Positions 11,121-21,322 are shown, numbered from the stretch's first letter. The stretch: DNA of 64,000 nucleotides from Hydrogenovibrio sp. SC-1 (GCF_002848135.1 NZ_PKGB01000002.1:124001-188000), one strand, 5' to 3'. Program-made: numbers and translations. Notes: generated by a model from the sequence alone, not told the origin.

Positions 11121-12824
11121 CTAAAATAACTCAACCTCAGATTCTTTAACGCACTCTATACGATTCCGTCCATTACTTTTAGCTTGATAAAGGGCTGAAT
11201 CGGCATATTTGTAGACTTCTTCTTCTATATAGTTTTGGTGTGGATCCATCAATAATACCCCTATCGAAATTGTCATTTTCAACCAGGGAGGGTTTCCTGA
11301 ATGTTCGATATCAAGATCAACTACTGCTTGACGGACTCTATCTGCCATCTGTTTTCCATCTTCTGGATTTTCTACTTCAAATAGTACTGCAAATTCTTCT
11401 CCCCCCAACCTAAAACAAATATCTCCAGCACGATTAAAACTATTATCTAGAGCCGATGCGACCTTCTTAAGTGCATAGTCTCCTACTTGATGACCATAGG
11501 TATCGTTATATTTTTTAAAATTATCAATATCTAACATTAAAAAACATAACCAACGTTGATCTCGTTTAGCTCGATTTATTTCTAAATGCAATCGTTGATT
11601 GTAATATCGACGATTATAAAGTCCGGTTAGTTCATCTTTGATGGCAATCTCTTCTAAACGCTTTTGAGCAGTAATATCTTGTCTTAATGAGATGTAACCA
11701 ATTAAATTGCCAAAAGGATCATAATCAGGGGATATTCTGCTTTTGACCCAATAATACCCCCCATCCTTCCTTAGATTTTTAATTTCTCCAACCCAAGTTT
11801 TTCCAGATTGAATCGTTTGCCATAATTCTTTGTAAAAAGAACTCGGCATATCCGGGTGTCGGACAATATTTTGATTTTGGCCAATTAATTCTTCACGATG
11901 ATAACCTGAAATGTCGCAGAAAAAGTCACTGACGTCCAAGATATTTCCATGGGTATCAGTCCGTGACATAATCAATTGACTGTTGACCAAGTTCACTAGG
12001 GTTTCAACTTGAAAGGCTTTTAAGTGTTGTTCCGTTATGTCTAAAACCGTTCCAATGGTTCTTAGGACATTGCCCTGTTCATCAAAATCGTGAAACCCTT
12101 TCTCTTGGACATATTTTTGCGTTCCATCCCCACAAATGATTCGATGCTTCACTTCATAACTTGATTTATCTTGTAATGATTGCTGATAAGCATCATTTAC
12201 CAGATCAACATCATCTGGATGAATAAAACCAATAAATAATTCAAAATCTGGGATAACGGATTGAGGTTCTAACCCAAAAATTCGAAACACTTCATCTGAC
12301 CAAACTAGACGGTCATTAGTAGACTCTAGCATCCAATGACCCATTTTTGAAAGTTTTTGGGCTTGATTAAAACTTCTTGTTAAAACATTCAGAGTTTCTA
12401 CTTTTTCAAGTAACTGCTCATTTAAAACTTCTACTTCATGTCTGACAGAGATCAGTTCGGAAATGTCATTAAATGTAATAATAATTTGCGTTAAATTATG
12501 GGTTTCTAGGTCTTTTAAAAAAACCGCATTAAGTTGAAGCCATTTTATTTTTTGATTGACCAGTTGTACTTGAAGCTTTCTACCTTTAATCGGCTTTTTA
12601 GCGTTAAGTATTTGAAAAATTGGGTTTTGGCTTTCGTTATAAACAATTCCTTCTTCATCGAAATACTTAAATGAAACCTCTGAAAGTTTTTTTCCTAAAA
12701 GTTGATCTCTTGAAAAGTCAAAAACTGCTTCAGCAGAGCCATTTAAATCAAGAATAATACCTTCTTTATTAAAAATTAGAGCAGCTTCAAACATGCCTTC
12801 AATCAAATTTTTACTGTTTATCAA
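11121..12824 (-). CDS. PAS-domain diguanylate cyclase
   Basis: A soluble 567-residue protein with three PAS-type domains (about 8-125, 155-270 and 280-400), the last two with PAC motifs (GYISLRQDITAQ), followed by a GGDEF domain (about 405-560). The active site is GGEEF at about 473-477, a functional variant, so it probably synthesises c-di-GMP. The start shown is TTG, with AAGGA about 11 bases upstream inside the end of the symporter gene. An internal ATG at 12794 is an alternative. It lies 7 bases after the symporter gene. Confidence 0.92.
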   Translation of the reverse strand: MINSKNLIEGMFEAALIFNKEGIILDLNGSAEAVFDFSRDQLLGKKLSEVSFKYFDEEGIVYNESQNPIFQILNAKKPIKGRKLQVQLVNQKIKWLQLNAVFLKDLETHNLTQIIITFNDISELISVRHEVEVLNEQLLEKVETLNVLTRSFNQAQKLSKMGHWMLESTNDRLVWSDEVFRIFGLEPQSVIPDFELFIGFIHPDDVDLVNDAYQQSLQDKSSYEVKHRIICGDGTQKYVQEKGFHDFDEQGNVLRTIGTVLDITEQHLKAFQVETLVNLVNSQLIMSRTDTHGNILDVSDFFCDISGYHREELIGQNQNIVRHPDMPSSFYKELWQTIQSGKTWVGEIKNLRKDGGYYWVKSRISPDYDPFGNLIGYISLRQDITAQKRLEEIAIKDELTGLYNRRYYNQRLHLEINRAKRDQRWLCFLMLDIDNFKKYNDTYGHQVGDYALKKVASALDNSFNRAGDICFRLGGEEFAVLFEVENPEDGKQMADRVRQAVVDLDIEHSGNPPWLKMTISIGVLLMDPHQNYIEEEVYKYADSALYQAKSNGRNRIECVKESEVELF

Positions 12825-12831
12825 GCCCTTC

Positions 12832-14586
12832 TTATCCTTTGTTTTCTTGTGTTAGCTGATAACGGGCAATCCGTTTCGATAAGGTATGCAAGCGTTTAAA
12901 GGCATCCACCATTTGCATTTCCAATCTAAAAATCATCATACGTTGTGCATCAGCCTTAAAATTACGCGTTTGATGTTCCAAAGCCGTTTGAATAAGATGA
13001 TCGATTTTTGATTTGACCGATAAAACCACCAACGCCTTTTCCGAATCTTTTTCAATCAAAGATAATAAGGCGTGATCCATACCGTGACCGACTTCTTTCG
13101 ATAAATCACCCAGTAAATTAATCATGGTAGGACTGGGCTGAATTTTATTTTCAAAAGCCTGATGTTTTGCCTGAATAATACCTGCTTCTATCGACTCTAT
13201 CATCGATTCAATAATATTCACGACACTGATCAATTTGGTATAACGAACTTGAAGCTTCTCATCCAAATCTGCTCGGCTAATTTTGCCCAAATAAAACAAA
13301 ATCTCTCGCTGATATCGCTTTAATCTGCCTAAATAGGTATCTTCAATCGAAATACGATTTAAATTAATGAAATCTTTACTGTCCGTACTTCTTTTAAAGA
13401 ATCGAATATATTTATCCCGAAAGTTATTCAATTCCATCAGCACCGCTTCCATTGCCAACTCAGGGGCTTTCAATAAAGAGTCATCTAAAAATTGCGGTTT
13501 AATGTCTGCTTGATTGTTTTCTGTTTCATTCACTGGCACAAATTTATAAACAACCCATACAAAAAGTGAAATCATCGGCAAAAATAAAATTAAAGCACTG
13601 AGCTTAAATAACGTATTTGCATTTGCAATTTCACGCGGCGTATTTTCAGCCAACGTTTGCATAGTCGTTATATCAACAGGTGTTGAATGAGAAACCCAAA
13701 CAGAAAGGGCAGCTAAGGCTCCAATAAACGGCAACCAGATTAAGACCCCTAAGATATTAAATCCGACGTGAATTAAAGCAGAACGTACCGCATCCCGTGA
13801 TTTGCCAATGGCTGCTAACATGGCAGTTACACAAGTACCAATATCCGCACCCATTGATAGCGCAATCCCTGCTGGTAGCGTTAAAAAGCCATTACTAGCC
13901 ATAACAATCACTATCCCAATGGTGGCGGATGAGGATTGTACCAAAGCGGTAAAAACCAGTCCAACTAATATGCCATAAAAAGGATTTTGCATTTGAGTCA
14001 TTAAATTCAGAAAGGGTTCATAGGATCTAAGAGGAGCCATGCCTTCGCTCATTAAATTCATACCAAAGAAAATTAGCCCTAATCCTAATATGAGTTCACC
14101 AATATGACGCATTTTGCTACGTTTAGCAAAAAACTGAATTGAAAAACCAACTGCAATCATTAATAACGCCAATTTGGTAATTTTAAACGCCACTATTTGC
14201 GCTGTTATGGTTGTCCCCAAATTCGCCCCCATAATGACACTAGCAGCTTGGGTCACCGTCATTAATCCAGCAGAAACAAATCCCACCACCAAAACTGTGG
14301 TTACGGATGAGGATTGAATGACAGCCGTTACTAATGTTCCAGATAGTGCCCCTGAAATTCGATTTACAGTCAGTTTACTCAGTAAATTTTTCATTTGTTC
14401 GCCAGCAACTGTTAGCAAACCTTTAATAAGTAAATCTAATCCAAATAGAAATAAGGCTAAGCCGCCCAATAACGTCATAATCATCGTTGTCCAATCTAAT
14501 TGAACGGTATAGTCATCCGCTGCAAAACTTTGGCTAACAAAGATGAGTAACAACGCAAATATCGATACTGATTTAATGTGTTGCAT
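12832..14586 (-). CDS. Na+/phosphate symporter with PhoU-like domain
   Basis: An inner-membrane Na/Pi cotransporter of the NptA/YjbB type, 584 residues. After an N-terminal hydrophobic signal-like segment come about eight membrane helices containing the two inverted QSSS repeats (VTAVIQSSSVTTV and TALVQSSSATIG) that form the transport site. The C-terminal 200 residues are a helical PhoU-like region. It heads an operon with a PAS-GGDEF cyclase and a hybrid kinase. This pairing suggests that phosphate or sodium flux and signalling are expressed together. Family members either import or export phosphate; the sequence does not decide which. Confidence 0.92.
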   Translation of the reverse strand: MQHIKSVSIFALLLIFVSQSFAADDYTVQLDWTTMIMTLLGGLALFLFGLDLLIKGLLTVAGEQMKNLLSKLTVNRISGALSGTLVTAVIQSSSVTTVLVVGFVSAGLMTVTQAASVIMGANLGTTITAQIVAFKITKLALLMIAVGFSIQFFAKRSKMRHIGELILGLGLIFFGMNLMSEGMAPLRSYEPFLNLMTQMQNPFYGILVGLVFTALVQSSSATIGIVIVMASNGFLTLPAGIALSMGADIGTCVTAMLAAIGKSRDAVRSALIHVGFNILGVLIWLPFIGALAALSVWVSHSTPVDITTMQTLAENTPREIANANTLFKLSALILFLPMISLFVWVVYKFVPVNETENNQADIKPQFLDDSLLKAPELAMEAVLMELNNFRDKYIRFFKRSTDSKDFINLNRISIEDTYLGRLKRYQREILFYLGKISRADLDEKLQVRYTKLISVVNIIESMIESIEAGIIQAKHQAFENKIQPSPTMINLLGDLSKEVGHGMDHALLSLIEKDSEKALVVLSVKSKIDHLIQTALEHQTRNFKADAQRMMIFRLEMQMVDAFKRLHTLSKRIARYQLTQENKG

Positions 14587-14747
14587 AGGCTTATCGTAAT
14601 CCTTTTAAGTTAACTTTTAATCGTAACCGAATCTACTTAAAAGAGGAATTTAATTATCCATCAAAATCCTCTAAAACATTGACTAAATGGGAGTTTATCG
14701 GTATCTTTACGCCTTATAAAAACCTTTTATAGAGATTACCAAAAATT

Positions 14748-17567
14748 ATGAATTTATTGGCTTTCAATTTGCCATTCGTTGTTTTGCTCCCCTTTATCGG
14801 TGCAATCTTTGCTGCTTGGTCTGCCCGATTCAATCGCTTGGCCGCTGCTTGGGTCAGTGGTTTTATTGCTCTCAGCGCTTTAGTCACATTAATTCCCTCT
14901 GCTTACCAAGTCTTTTCTGGTCAAACCATTTTGCAAAGCTGGGATTGGATTCCCGCTATTGGGCTATATTTTTCTTTTCGACTAGATGGCTTAGCACTGC
15001 TATTTGCTTTACTGATTTTAGTAATTGGAATTTTGGTCATTTTTTACGCTCGATATTATTTGGCTGCCAAAGATTCAATGGGGCGTTTCTTTGCTTATTT
15101 ATTAATGTTTATGGGATCGATGCTTGGCATAGTTCTATCCGAAAACTTGATTCAATTGGTAGTTTTTTGGGAACTTACTTCCATTACTTCATTTTTATTA
15201 ATTAGTTATTGGCAGCATCGAAAAGAGGCACGACAAGGTGCCAGAATGGCATTGGCCATAACCGGCGCAGGTGGCTTAGCGCTATTAGCGGGGGTATTGC
15301 TGTTAGGCAATGTTGTTGGTAGTTATCAATTAACCGATGTTCTGGCATCTGGCAATTTAGTACGAAATAGTCCTCTTTATTTGCCTATTTTAGGATTAAT
15401 TTTATTAGGCGTTTTTACTAAATCTGCACAATTTCCTTTTCATTTTTGGTTGCCCCATGCAATGGCAGCACCAACTCCCGTCTCTGCCTATCTGCACTCG
15501 GCAACCATGGTTAAAGCTGGGATTTTCTTATTAGCGCGTTTTTTCCCAATTTTATCTGGGACCCCTGAATGGTCTTGGTTAGTTGGGGGTGCTGGCATGA
15601 TTACCCTTATTATTGGCGCTTATACCGCCTTTTTTAAACATGATTTAAAAGGACTATTGGCCTATTCCACCATCAGTCATCTTGGGTTAATTACACTATT
15701 ATTTGGATTTGGCACACAAATGGCCGCGGTTGCAGCGATTTTTCATATTATTAACCACGCAACTTTTAAAGCCTCATTATTTATGGTCGCTGGCATTATC
15801 GATCATGAAACCGGATCGCGAGACATGCGAAAATTAAATGGTTTAATTAAATATATGCCACATACCGCCTTTTTAGCGATTATTGCATCTGCCGCAATGG
15901 CCGGCGTCCCATTATTGAATGGATTTTTAAGTAAAGAAATGTTTTTTGAGCAGGCTGTTACTGCCAGTCAAGCATCCCATTCTGCCTGGATGATTCCCAT
16001 TTTAGTAACGATTGGGGGTGTGCTATCGGTTGCCTATTCAATTCGGTTTATCCACGATGTATTTTTTAATGGTGAACCCATTAATTTGCCAAAGATACCG
16101 CATGAACCGCCGCGTTTTATGAAAATTCCCGTCGATTTACTGGTGATTATTTGTTTAGCCGTTGGTATTTTTCCAAACTTAACGGTCGCCCCTTTATTAG
16201 AAATAGCAGTCGCTGGAACGTTACAATCTGCGCCTCCTCATTATAGTTTGGCAATTTGGCATGGCCTTACACCCGCACTCATTATGAGTTTAATTGCATT
16301 AACTGGCGGCATCCTGTTTTACTTTTTACGTCACCGATTATTTAAATTTTATGATCAACACTTTAGACAAATTGATGCCCGACACTTTTTTAACATAGTT
16401 ATGAATAATCTCTTTTCAATCGCTAATGCAGTAACGCACCGGTTTGATAAAGGCTCTTTACAAAACGCTTCTGCTTGGATTGTATTTTCGGCACTCTTTT
16501 TTACCGCTTATGGTTTTGCAATCCAAGACACGCCATTATTTGGTGAAAGACCCATGTTGCCGGTTGATGCCATTTCACTGATGCTTGCGATTGGCTTAAT
16601 GTTAACGAGTATTGTTTTGGTCTTTATTCACCGTCAACGATTATTAACGCTCATTGTGATTGGCATGATTGGATTGGTTTTATCTTTAACGTTTGTCAAA
16701 TTTTCAGCGCCTGACTTAGCTTTAACCCAATTATCTATTGAAGTTGTGACCATTATTTTATTGCTATTAGCCTTGTATTTTTTGCCACAAGCGACGCCTA
16801 AAGAAATCGGAAAAATGCGTTTATGGCGAGATGGCATCTTAGCAGTATTGTCAGGGGTCGGTATTACCTTATATACGCTTGCCGTATTAACGAGAGATTA
16901 TCAAACCATTGCTGATTATTTCTTAGCCAATAGTGTTACTGGCGGTGGTGGTAGTAATGTGGTCAACGTGATTTTAGTCGACTTCCGTGGATTTGATACC
17001 TTAGGAGAAATTACGGTGCTGGCTTTGGCAGGCCTGGGTGTTTTTGCTATGTTACAGAATATGAAATTACCTGCCCCTAAAAATGATATTGAAGGTCGGT
17101 TATGGAGTAATGATTCTCACCCATTAATTATGCAAACTTTTACCCGTTTGCTTTTACCGTTAATGATAATGGTGGCCATCTTTATTTTCTTAAGAGGTCA
17201 TAATTTACCTGGCGGTGGATTTATTGCTGGGTTAATCGCTTCTGTCGCGTTGATTGTTCAATACTTATCAAATGGCATTCATTTAACCAGTGAACACTTT
17301 AAAGTCAATATGAATTGGGCAATAGGGTTAGGGTTATTAATTGCTGTTACGACCGGACTAGTTGCAATGGGAATTGGTTTCCCTTTCTTAACCTCTGCCT
17401 TTACCCATTTAAATTGGCCAATTGTTGGCGAATTTGAAGTTGCCAGTGCTATTGCATTTGATTTGGGTGTATTTTTAGTTGTGGTCGGAGCAACCGTAAT
17501 GAGTTTGGTTCAATTAGGTCGATTGAGTTTCGCATCTCATCACCCAAAAGCTAAGGAACAAAAGTAA
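14748..17567 (+). CDS. mrpA: Mrp Na+/H+ antiporter subunit A, fused A-B type
   Basis: The largest subunit of the multi-component cation/proton antiporter, 939 residues. The first 780 residues form the NuoL-like proton-translocating part (conserved HFWLPHAMAAPTPVSAYLHSATMVKAG helix with its Lys and His, about residues 230-260) plus the MrpA-specific C-terminal helices. Residues about 780-935 are an MnhB/MrpB domain (GHNLPGGGFIAGL). A separate mrpB is therefore absent, as in the PhaAB arrangement. It is the first gene of a complete operon whose later genes overlap by 1-7 bases. The complex exports Na+ at the cost of the proton gradient, in the inner membrane. Confidence 0.96.
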   Translation: MNLLAFNLPFVVLLPFIGAIFAAWSARFNRLAAAWVSGFIALSALVTLIPSAYQVFSGQTILQSWDWIPAIGLYFSFRLDGLALLFALLILVIGILVIFYARYYLAAKDSMGRFFAYLLMFMGSMLGIVLSENLIQLVVFWELTSITSFLLISYWQHRKEARQGARMALAITGAGGLALLAGVLLLGNVVGSYQLTDVLASGNLVRNSPLYLPILGLILLGVFTKSAQFPFHFWLPHAMAAPTPVSAYLHSATMVKAGIFLLARFFPILSGTPEWSWLVGGAGMITLIIGAYTAFFKHDLKGLLAYSTISHLGLITLLFGFGTQMAAVAAIFHIINHATFKASLFMVAGIIDHETGSRDMRKLNGLIKYMPHTAFLAIIASAAMAGVPLLNGFLSKEMFFEQAVTASQASHSAWMIPILVTIGGVLSVAYSIRFIHDVFFNGEPINLPKIPHEPPRFMKIPVDLLVIICLAVGIFPNLTVAPLLEIAVAGTLQSAPPHYSLAIWHGLTPALIMSLIALTGGILFYFLRHRLFKFYDQHFRQIDARHFFNIVMNNLFSIANAVTHRFDKGSLQNASAWIVFSALFFTAYGFAIQDTPLFGERPMLPVDAISLMLAIGLMLTSIVLVFIHRQRLLTLIVIGMIGLVLSLTFVKFSAPDLALTQLSIEVVTIILLLLALYFLPQATPKEIGKMRLWRDGILAVLSGVGITLYTLAVLTRDYQTIADYFLANSVTGGGGSNVVNVILVDFRGFDTLGEITVLALAGLGVFAMLQNMKLPAPKNDIEGRLWSNDSHPLIMQTFTRLLLPLMIMVAIFIFLRGHNLPGGGFIAGLIASVALIVQYLSNGIHLTSEHFKVNMNWAIGLGLLIAVTTGLVAMGIGFPFLTSAFTHLNWPIVGEFEVASAIAFDLGVFLVVVGATVMSLVQLGRLSFASHHPKAKEQK

Positions 17568-17965
17568 TGGAATTATTAGTTGCGCTTTCCATAGGGGCAC
17601 TAACTGCCAGTGGGGTGTTTTTAACTCTCCGTGCTAGAACCTTTCCCGTGGTATTAGGGCTAACATTATTAGCTTACGCGGTTAATTTATTTTTATTTGC
17701 AATGGGTCGATTAACCATTGGGCTACCTCCGATTATTGATCCTGCACAAGGTCAATATGCTGATCCACTTCCTCAAGCATTAGTTCTTACTGCCATTGTC
17801 ATTGCGTTTGGGATGACAGCATTTTTGATTGTATTGGCTTTAAAAGCCCGTGCGGAATTAGGAAATGATCATGTTGATGGGTTGAATTTAGCAAAAGATG
17901 AAGCTTCTTTAGATCATACATTACCCCCTAGAAAACCTCAAAAACAAGCAGGAAAAACAATATGA
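17567..17965 (+). CDS. mrpC: Mrp Na+/H+ antiporter subunit C
   Basis: A NuoK-like subunit of 132 residues with three membrane helices (about 3-22, 28-48, 72-100). The LTAIVIAFGMTAFLIVL helix is typical of the family. A hydrophilic 30-residue tail ends the protein. Its ATG overlaps the mrpA stop codon by one base, so translation is probably coupled. Confidence 0.95.
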   Translation: MELLVALSIGALTASGVFLTLRARTFPVVLGLTLLAYAVNLFLFAMGRLTIGLPPIIDPAQGQYADPLPQALVLTAIVIAFGMTAFLIVLALKARAELGNDHVDGLNLAKDEASLDHTLPPRKPQKQAGKTI

Positions 17966-19488
17966 CAAGCCTGCCTTTTTTGCCCTTGGTTGTCCCTTTA
18001 CTTATAGGAATTAGTCTTTTACTCATTCAATCACTGGGTTTAAAACACCAACGATTTGTTAGTTTGATGGGTGCTGTTGCTTTAGTTTGGATCAGTATTG
18101 AAAGCCTATTCGTTTCGTTAACCGGCGAACCACAAGTCTTTATTTTAGGAAACTGGGCAGCGCCTTTTGGCATTGTATTAGTATTAGATCAATTATCAGC
18201 TATGATGGTGCTTATTACATCTCTATTGGCTATGAGTGCTATCTGGTATGCCATCTCGCAGAAAATTGATAATAAAGGCGCACATTTTCATACCTTATTT
18301 CATATTCAATTATTTGGATTAAATGGCGCTTTTTTAACGGGCGATGTCTTTAATTTATTTGTATTCTTTGAAGTATTATTGCTTGCATCCTATGGATTGA
18401 TATTACATGGTGGCGGACGTTTAAGAACCAAAGCGGGATTGCATTATGTAGTAATAAACTTAATTGGGTCGACATTATTCTTATTTGCCGTAGGCGCTTT
18501 ATACGGTATTTTGGGTACGTTAAATATTGCTGATATGGCTGTTAAAATTGCTGAATTGCCAGTTGAGGATTATGGTATTGTCAGTGCAGCTGGATTGTTA
18601 TTATTACTGGTTTTTGGTCTTAAAGCAGCCATGTTCCCACTCTATTTATGGTTACCTCAAGCCTATGCCAATGCACCTGCTCCAGTTGCTGCGTTATTTG
18701 CCATTATGACCAAAGTTGGGCTTTACGCCATTATTCGAGTTCATGGCACCTTATTTGGCAGCACAGCAGGAGATCTGGCGTATTTCTATATGCCTTGGTT
18801 ATTGATATTGGGGTTAATCACTTTATTATTAGCCGCTTTGGGCGTTTTAGCTGCAAGAGGCTTAAGAGAACAGATTGCTTATTTAGTTTTAACATCCGTT
18901 GCGACTTTATTAATTGGCATTGGTTTAAATAGCCCTGCCGCTCTATCGGCCAGTTTATATTACTTAATTCATTCCACTTTAATTGCCGGTGGTTTCTTTT
19001 TATTAGCCGATATGATTGCTCAGGGACGTGGCATTTATGATGATCGATTTGAATCTAGTAAACCCATTTTTAAAGGGATTCTATTAGGCAGCTTCTTTAT
19101 CTTTGCCGCCATTGCCATGACGGGCTTACCGCCCTTATCAGGATTTTTTGGAAAGTTTTTAATTTTAGCTGCTGCTTTAGAACATGATTGGTTTGCCATT
19201 ATTATGGCAACCATGTTAATTTCCAGCCTGTTTATGATTATCGCGGTAGCAAAATCAGGCTCTCAATTATTTTACCAAACCCAAATTCATCAAAAACCTG
19301 AAGGGAATCTCTTTAGTAAAAAAGCGTTTCTCGCGGTGGTTTTATTACTAGGAATCAGTCCCGTTCTAGTCATTTTAGCTAATCCAATTAGTGCTTTCAC
19401 TGACAGTACCACTTTGCAATTACTCGATAAAATTCAATATATTGACACGGTACTGAATACCTTACCAATTGAGAGGGTACAGCCATGA
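17962..19488 (+). CDS. mrpD: Mrp Na+/H+ antiporter subunit D
   Basis: A NuoM/NuoN-like proton-channel subunit of 508 residues with about 14 membrane helices. Visible markers are FNLFVFFEVLLLASYGLILHG with its conserved Glu (about residues 129-150) and KAAMFPLYLWLPQAYANAPAPVAALF with its conserved Lys (about 215-245). It starts in an ATGA overlap with mrpC. Confidence 0.96.
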   Translation: MTSLPFLPLVVPLLIGISLLLIQSLGLKHQRFVSLMGAVALVWISIESLFVSLTGEPQVFILGNWAAPFGIVLVLDQLSAMMVLITSLLAMSAIWYAISQKIDNKGAHFHTLFHIQLFGLNGAFLTGDVFNLFVFFEVLLLASYGLILHGGGRLRTKAGLHYVVINLIGSTLFLFAVGALYGILGTLNIADMAVKIAELPVEDYGIVSAAGLLLLLVFGLKAAMFPLYLWLPQAYANAPAPVAALFAIMTKVGLYAIIRVHGTLFGSTAGDLAYFYMPWLLILGLITLLLAALGVLAARGLREQIAYLVLTSVATLLIGIGLNSPAALSASLYYLIHSTLIAGGFFLLADMIAQGRGIYDDRFESSKPIFKGILLGSFFIFAAIAMTGLPPLSGFFGKFLILAAALEHDWFAIIMATMLISSLFMIIAVAKSGSQLFYQTQIHQKPEGNLFSKKAFLAVVLLLGISPVLVILANPISAFTDSTTLQLLDKIQYIDTVLNTLPIERVQP

Positions 19489-20000
19489 AATCATCGGAAC
19501 CGCGTAAATTCATTCAATTATTACCGCATCCCGTTTTAACAATGGTGTTATGGATTATTTGGCTTTTACTCAATAATACCTTAGCACCAGGACATATTGT
19601 CTTAGGATTCATTTTGGCCGTTATTATTCCATTGTTAACTACATCATTCTGGCCTGAAAAAATAATACTATCCAACCCTTGGGTTATTTTTAAATTTTTC
19701 TGGGTGGTAATTTGGGACATCTTAATTGCGAATATGGTCGTGGCTAAATTAATTTTAGGGCCTAGTCGCCGCTTAAAGCCTGGGTTTGTATTAATAGACT
19801 TAGAAATACAACATCCTTTAGGTATCAGTATTCTAGCCAATACGATTTCTCTGACGCCAGGGACAGTTTCTTGCGATGTTTCACCGGATCGAAAACAATT
19901 AAAGGTTCACGCTTTGCATTTAGAGAATGAAATGGATACGATTCACGAAATTAAACAGCGTTATGAAACGCCCTTAATTAAGGTCTTTCAATCATGTTAA
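19485..20000 (+). CDS. mrpE: Mrp Na+/H+ antiporter subunit E
   Basis: A 171-residue subunit with two or three N-terminal membrane helices and a soluble C-terminal domain. It carries the family block ANTISLTPGTVSCDVSPDRKQLKVHAL (about 118-144). It overlaps mrpD by ATGA and mrpF by seven bases. Confidence 0.95.
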   Translation: MKSSEPRKFIQLLPHPVLTMVLWIIWLLLNNTLAPGHIVLGFILAVIIPLLTTSFWPEKIILSNPWVIFKFFWVVIWDILIANMVVAKLILGPSRRLKPGFVLIDLEIQHPLGISILANTISLTPGTVSCDVSPDRKQLKVHALHLENEMDTIHEIKQRYETPLIKVFQSC

Positions 20001-20263
20001 CTATGGCACTTGAAATTGCATTTTTAATGGTCGGATTGGCTTTATTGTTTAATTTTTACCGACTCATTAAAGGGCCTTCCCTACCTGATCGAATCCTTGC
20101 ACTAGATACCATTTATATCAATAGCATTGCTATTTTAATTTTATTTGGGATTTATCAGCAAAGTGCATTGTATTTTGAAGCCGCGCTACTCATAGCAGTG
20201 ATGGGATTTGTTGGAACCGTTGCGTTAAGCAAGTATTTGCTGCGTGGCGATATTATGGAATAA
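19994..20263 (+). CDS. mrpF: Mrp Na+/H+ antiporter subunit F
   Basis: An 89-residue, three-helix subunit with the family signature LIKGPSLPDRILALDTI (residues 25-41) and conserved acidic residues in the membrane. Overlaps the end of mrpE. Confidence 0.95.
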   Translation: MLTMALEIAFLMVGLALLFNFYRLIKGPSLPDRILALDTIYINSIAILILFGIYQQSALYFEAALLIAVMGFVGTVALSKYLLRGDIME

Positions 20264-20268
20264 CTAAT

Positions 20269-20580
20269 ATGCTTGAAAATATCTTAGCTATATTAATTTT
20301 AGTTGGTGCTTTTTTTACGTTGGTGGGATCAATTGGATTAATTAAATTACCCGATTTTTATATGCGATTACATGGGCCAACAAAAGCGACCACCATGGGC
20401 GTCGGCTCAATTTTAATCGCCTCAGCAATTTACTTCAGTCAAAAAGAGAGTGGTGTCAGTGCCCATGAAGTTTTGATTACATTATTTCTATTTATAACCG
20501 CACCCATTAGTGCACACTTGATGGCTAAAGCAGCACTACACATTCAAACCCATCAAAGCGAACAAACCCAAAAAAAATGA
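20269..20580 (+). CDS. mrpG: Mrp Na+/H+ antiporter subunit G
   Basis: A 103-residue, three-helix subunit with the family block LPDFYMRLHGPTKATTMGVG (residues 28-47). It begins five bases after mrpF and closes the operon. Its TGA stop codon is built into the palindrome at 20573-20598. Confidence 0.95.
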   Translation: MLENILAILILVGAFFTLVGSIGLIKLPDFYMRLHGPTKATTMGVGSILIASAIYFSQKESGVSAHEVLITLFLFITAPISAHLMAKAALHIQTHQSEQTQKK

Positions 20581-20598
20581 CCAGGCCTGGTCATTTTT
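20573..20598. terminator. 26-bp perfect palindrome around CCAGGCCTGG (copy 3)
   Basis: The core 20581-20590 is extended on both sides by ATG/CAT-type pairs and five A/T pairs, giving a perfect 26-base palindrome with a T run on both strands. It sits between the convergent ends of mrpG and mlaA and includes the mrpG stop codon. It has the layout of a bidirectional intrinsic terminator, with the central GGCC serving as the loop. Confidence 0.7.
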
Positions 20599-21322
20599 AT
20601 TCAAAATTGAAATCGTCTAAATCAGGAGCAGGTGGATTTCCGTTATAAATAAGGTTGGTTCGATACTGTAAATAACTTTCACGCATAAAAATATACGGAT
20701 CAGGTTGTTGTTTCACTTCAGTTAGCAACATTTCTACCTTGGTATAATCATCAAAGCTTTCTCCAAGAAATAGATAAATCTGACCATAAGCATCGGTTTG
20801 AATTATATTTTTATAAGATGGGTTATAACTGCTATCGACCACTCTGCCGAATAAATCTCGAGTGGTGTAAGGGCCAACCAAAGGCAGCATTAAATAGTTC
20901 GATTCTGACCATAATCCCCAAACAGCCAATGTTTGCCCCAAATCTTCTTTTTGATAGGGTAAACCTGCCGGCGTTGCAATATCAATTAAACCTAATAAGC
21001 CAAAAGTGCTGTTTAACGTAAACCGCATAAAGCTATTTAAACCGCTTTCAATATTACCTTGTAATAGGGCATTAATCACATTCAAGGGTTCATTTAAATT
21101 ATTAAAAAAATTACTCACACCAGTTCGAGCCGGTGAAGGCACAACCGCTTTATAAGCTTTCACGACCGGTTCACCAATGACATTATGAAAATGCAAATTA
21201 AACTGGAACATAGCGCGGTTAAAACTTTCATAAGGATCGGGGTTATTTGCAGGTGTAGATGCCCCTTGTACAAAAACTGGCACACATAAATACAAAAATA
21301 AGATATAAGCTTTTAGTTTCAT
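20597..21322 (-). CDS. mlaA: MlaA (VacJ) family protein, apparently without a lipobox
   Basis: An outer-membrane component of the Mla pathway that keeps phospholipid asymmetry. The VacJ domain is clear (DPYESFNRAMFQFN; FFNNLNEPLNVINALLQG; GLLGLIDIATPAGL; YLMLPLVGPYTTRDLFGR). From ATG at 21322 it has 241 residues, with a TTG seven codons earlier directly after the upstream stop. MlaA is normally a lipoprotein, but here the signal peptide has only Cys13 in YLC-VPV, which is no lipobox, and cleavage after VQG or GAS by signal peptidase I is more likely. It follows the LysR gene without a gap. No mlaBCDEF in the window. Confidence 0.88.
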   Translation of the reverse strand: MKLKAYILFLYLCVPVFVQGASTPANNPDPYESFNRAMFQFNLHFHNVIGEPVVKAYKAVVPSPARTGVSNFFNNLNEPLNVINALLQGNIESGLNSFMRFTLNSTFGLLGLIDIATPAGLPYQKEDLGQTLAVWGLWSESNYLMLPLVGPYTTRDLFGRVVDSSYNPSYKNIIQTDAYGQIYLFLGESFDDYTKVEMLLTEVKQQPDPYIFMRESYLQYRTNLIYNGNPPAPDLDDFNFE

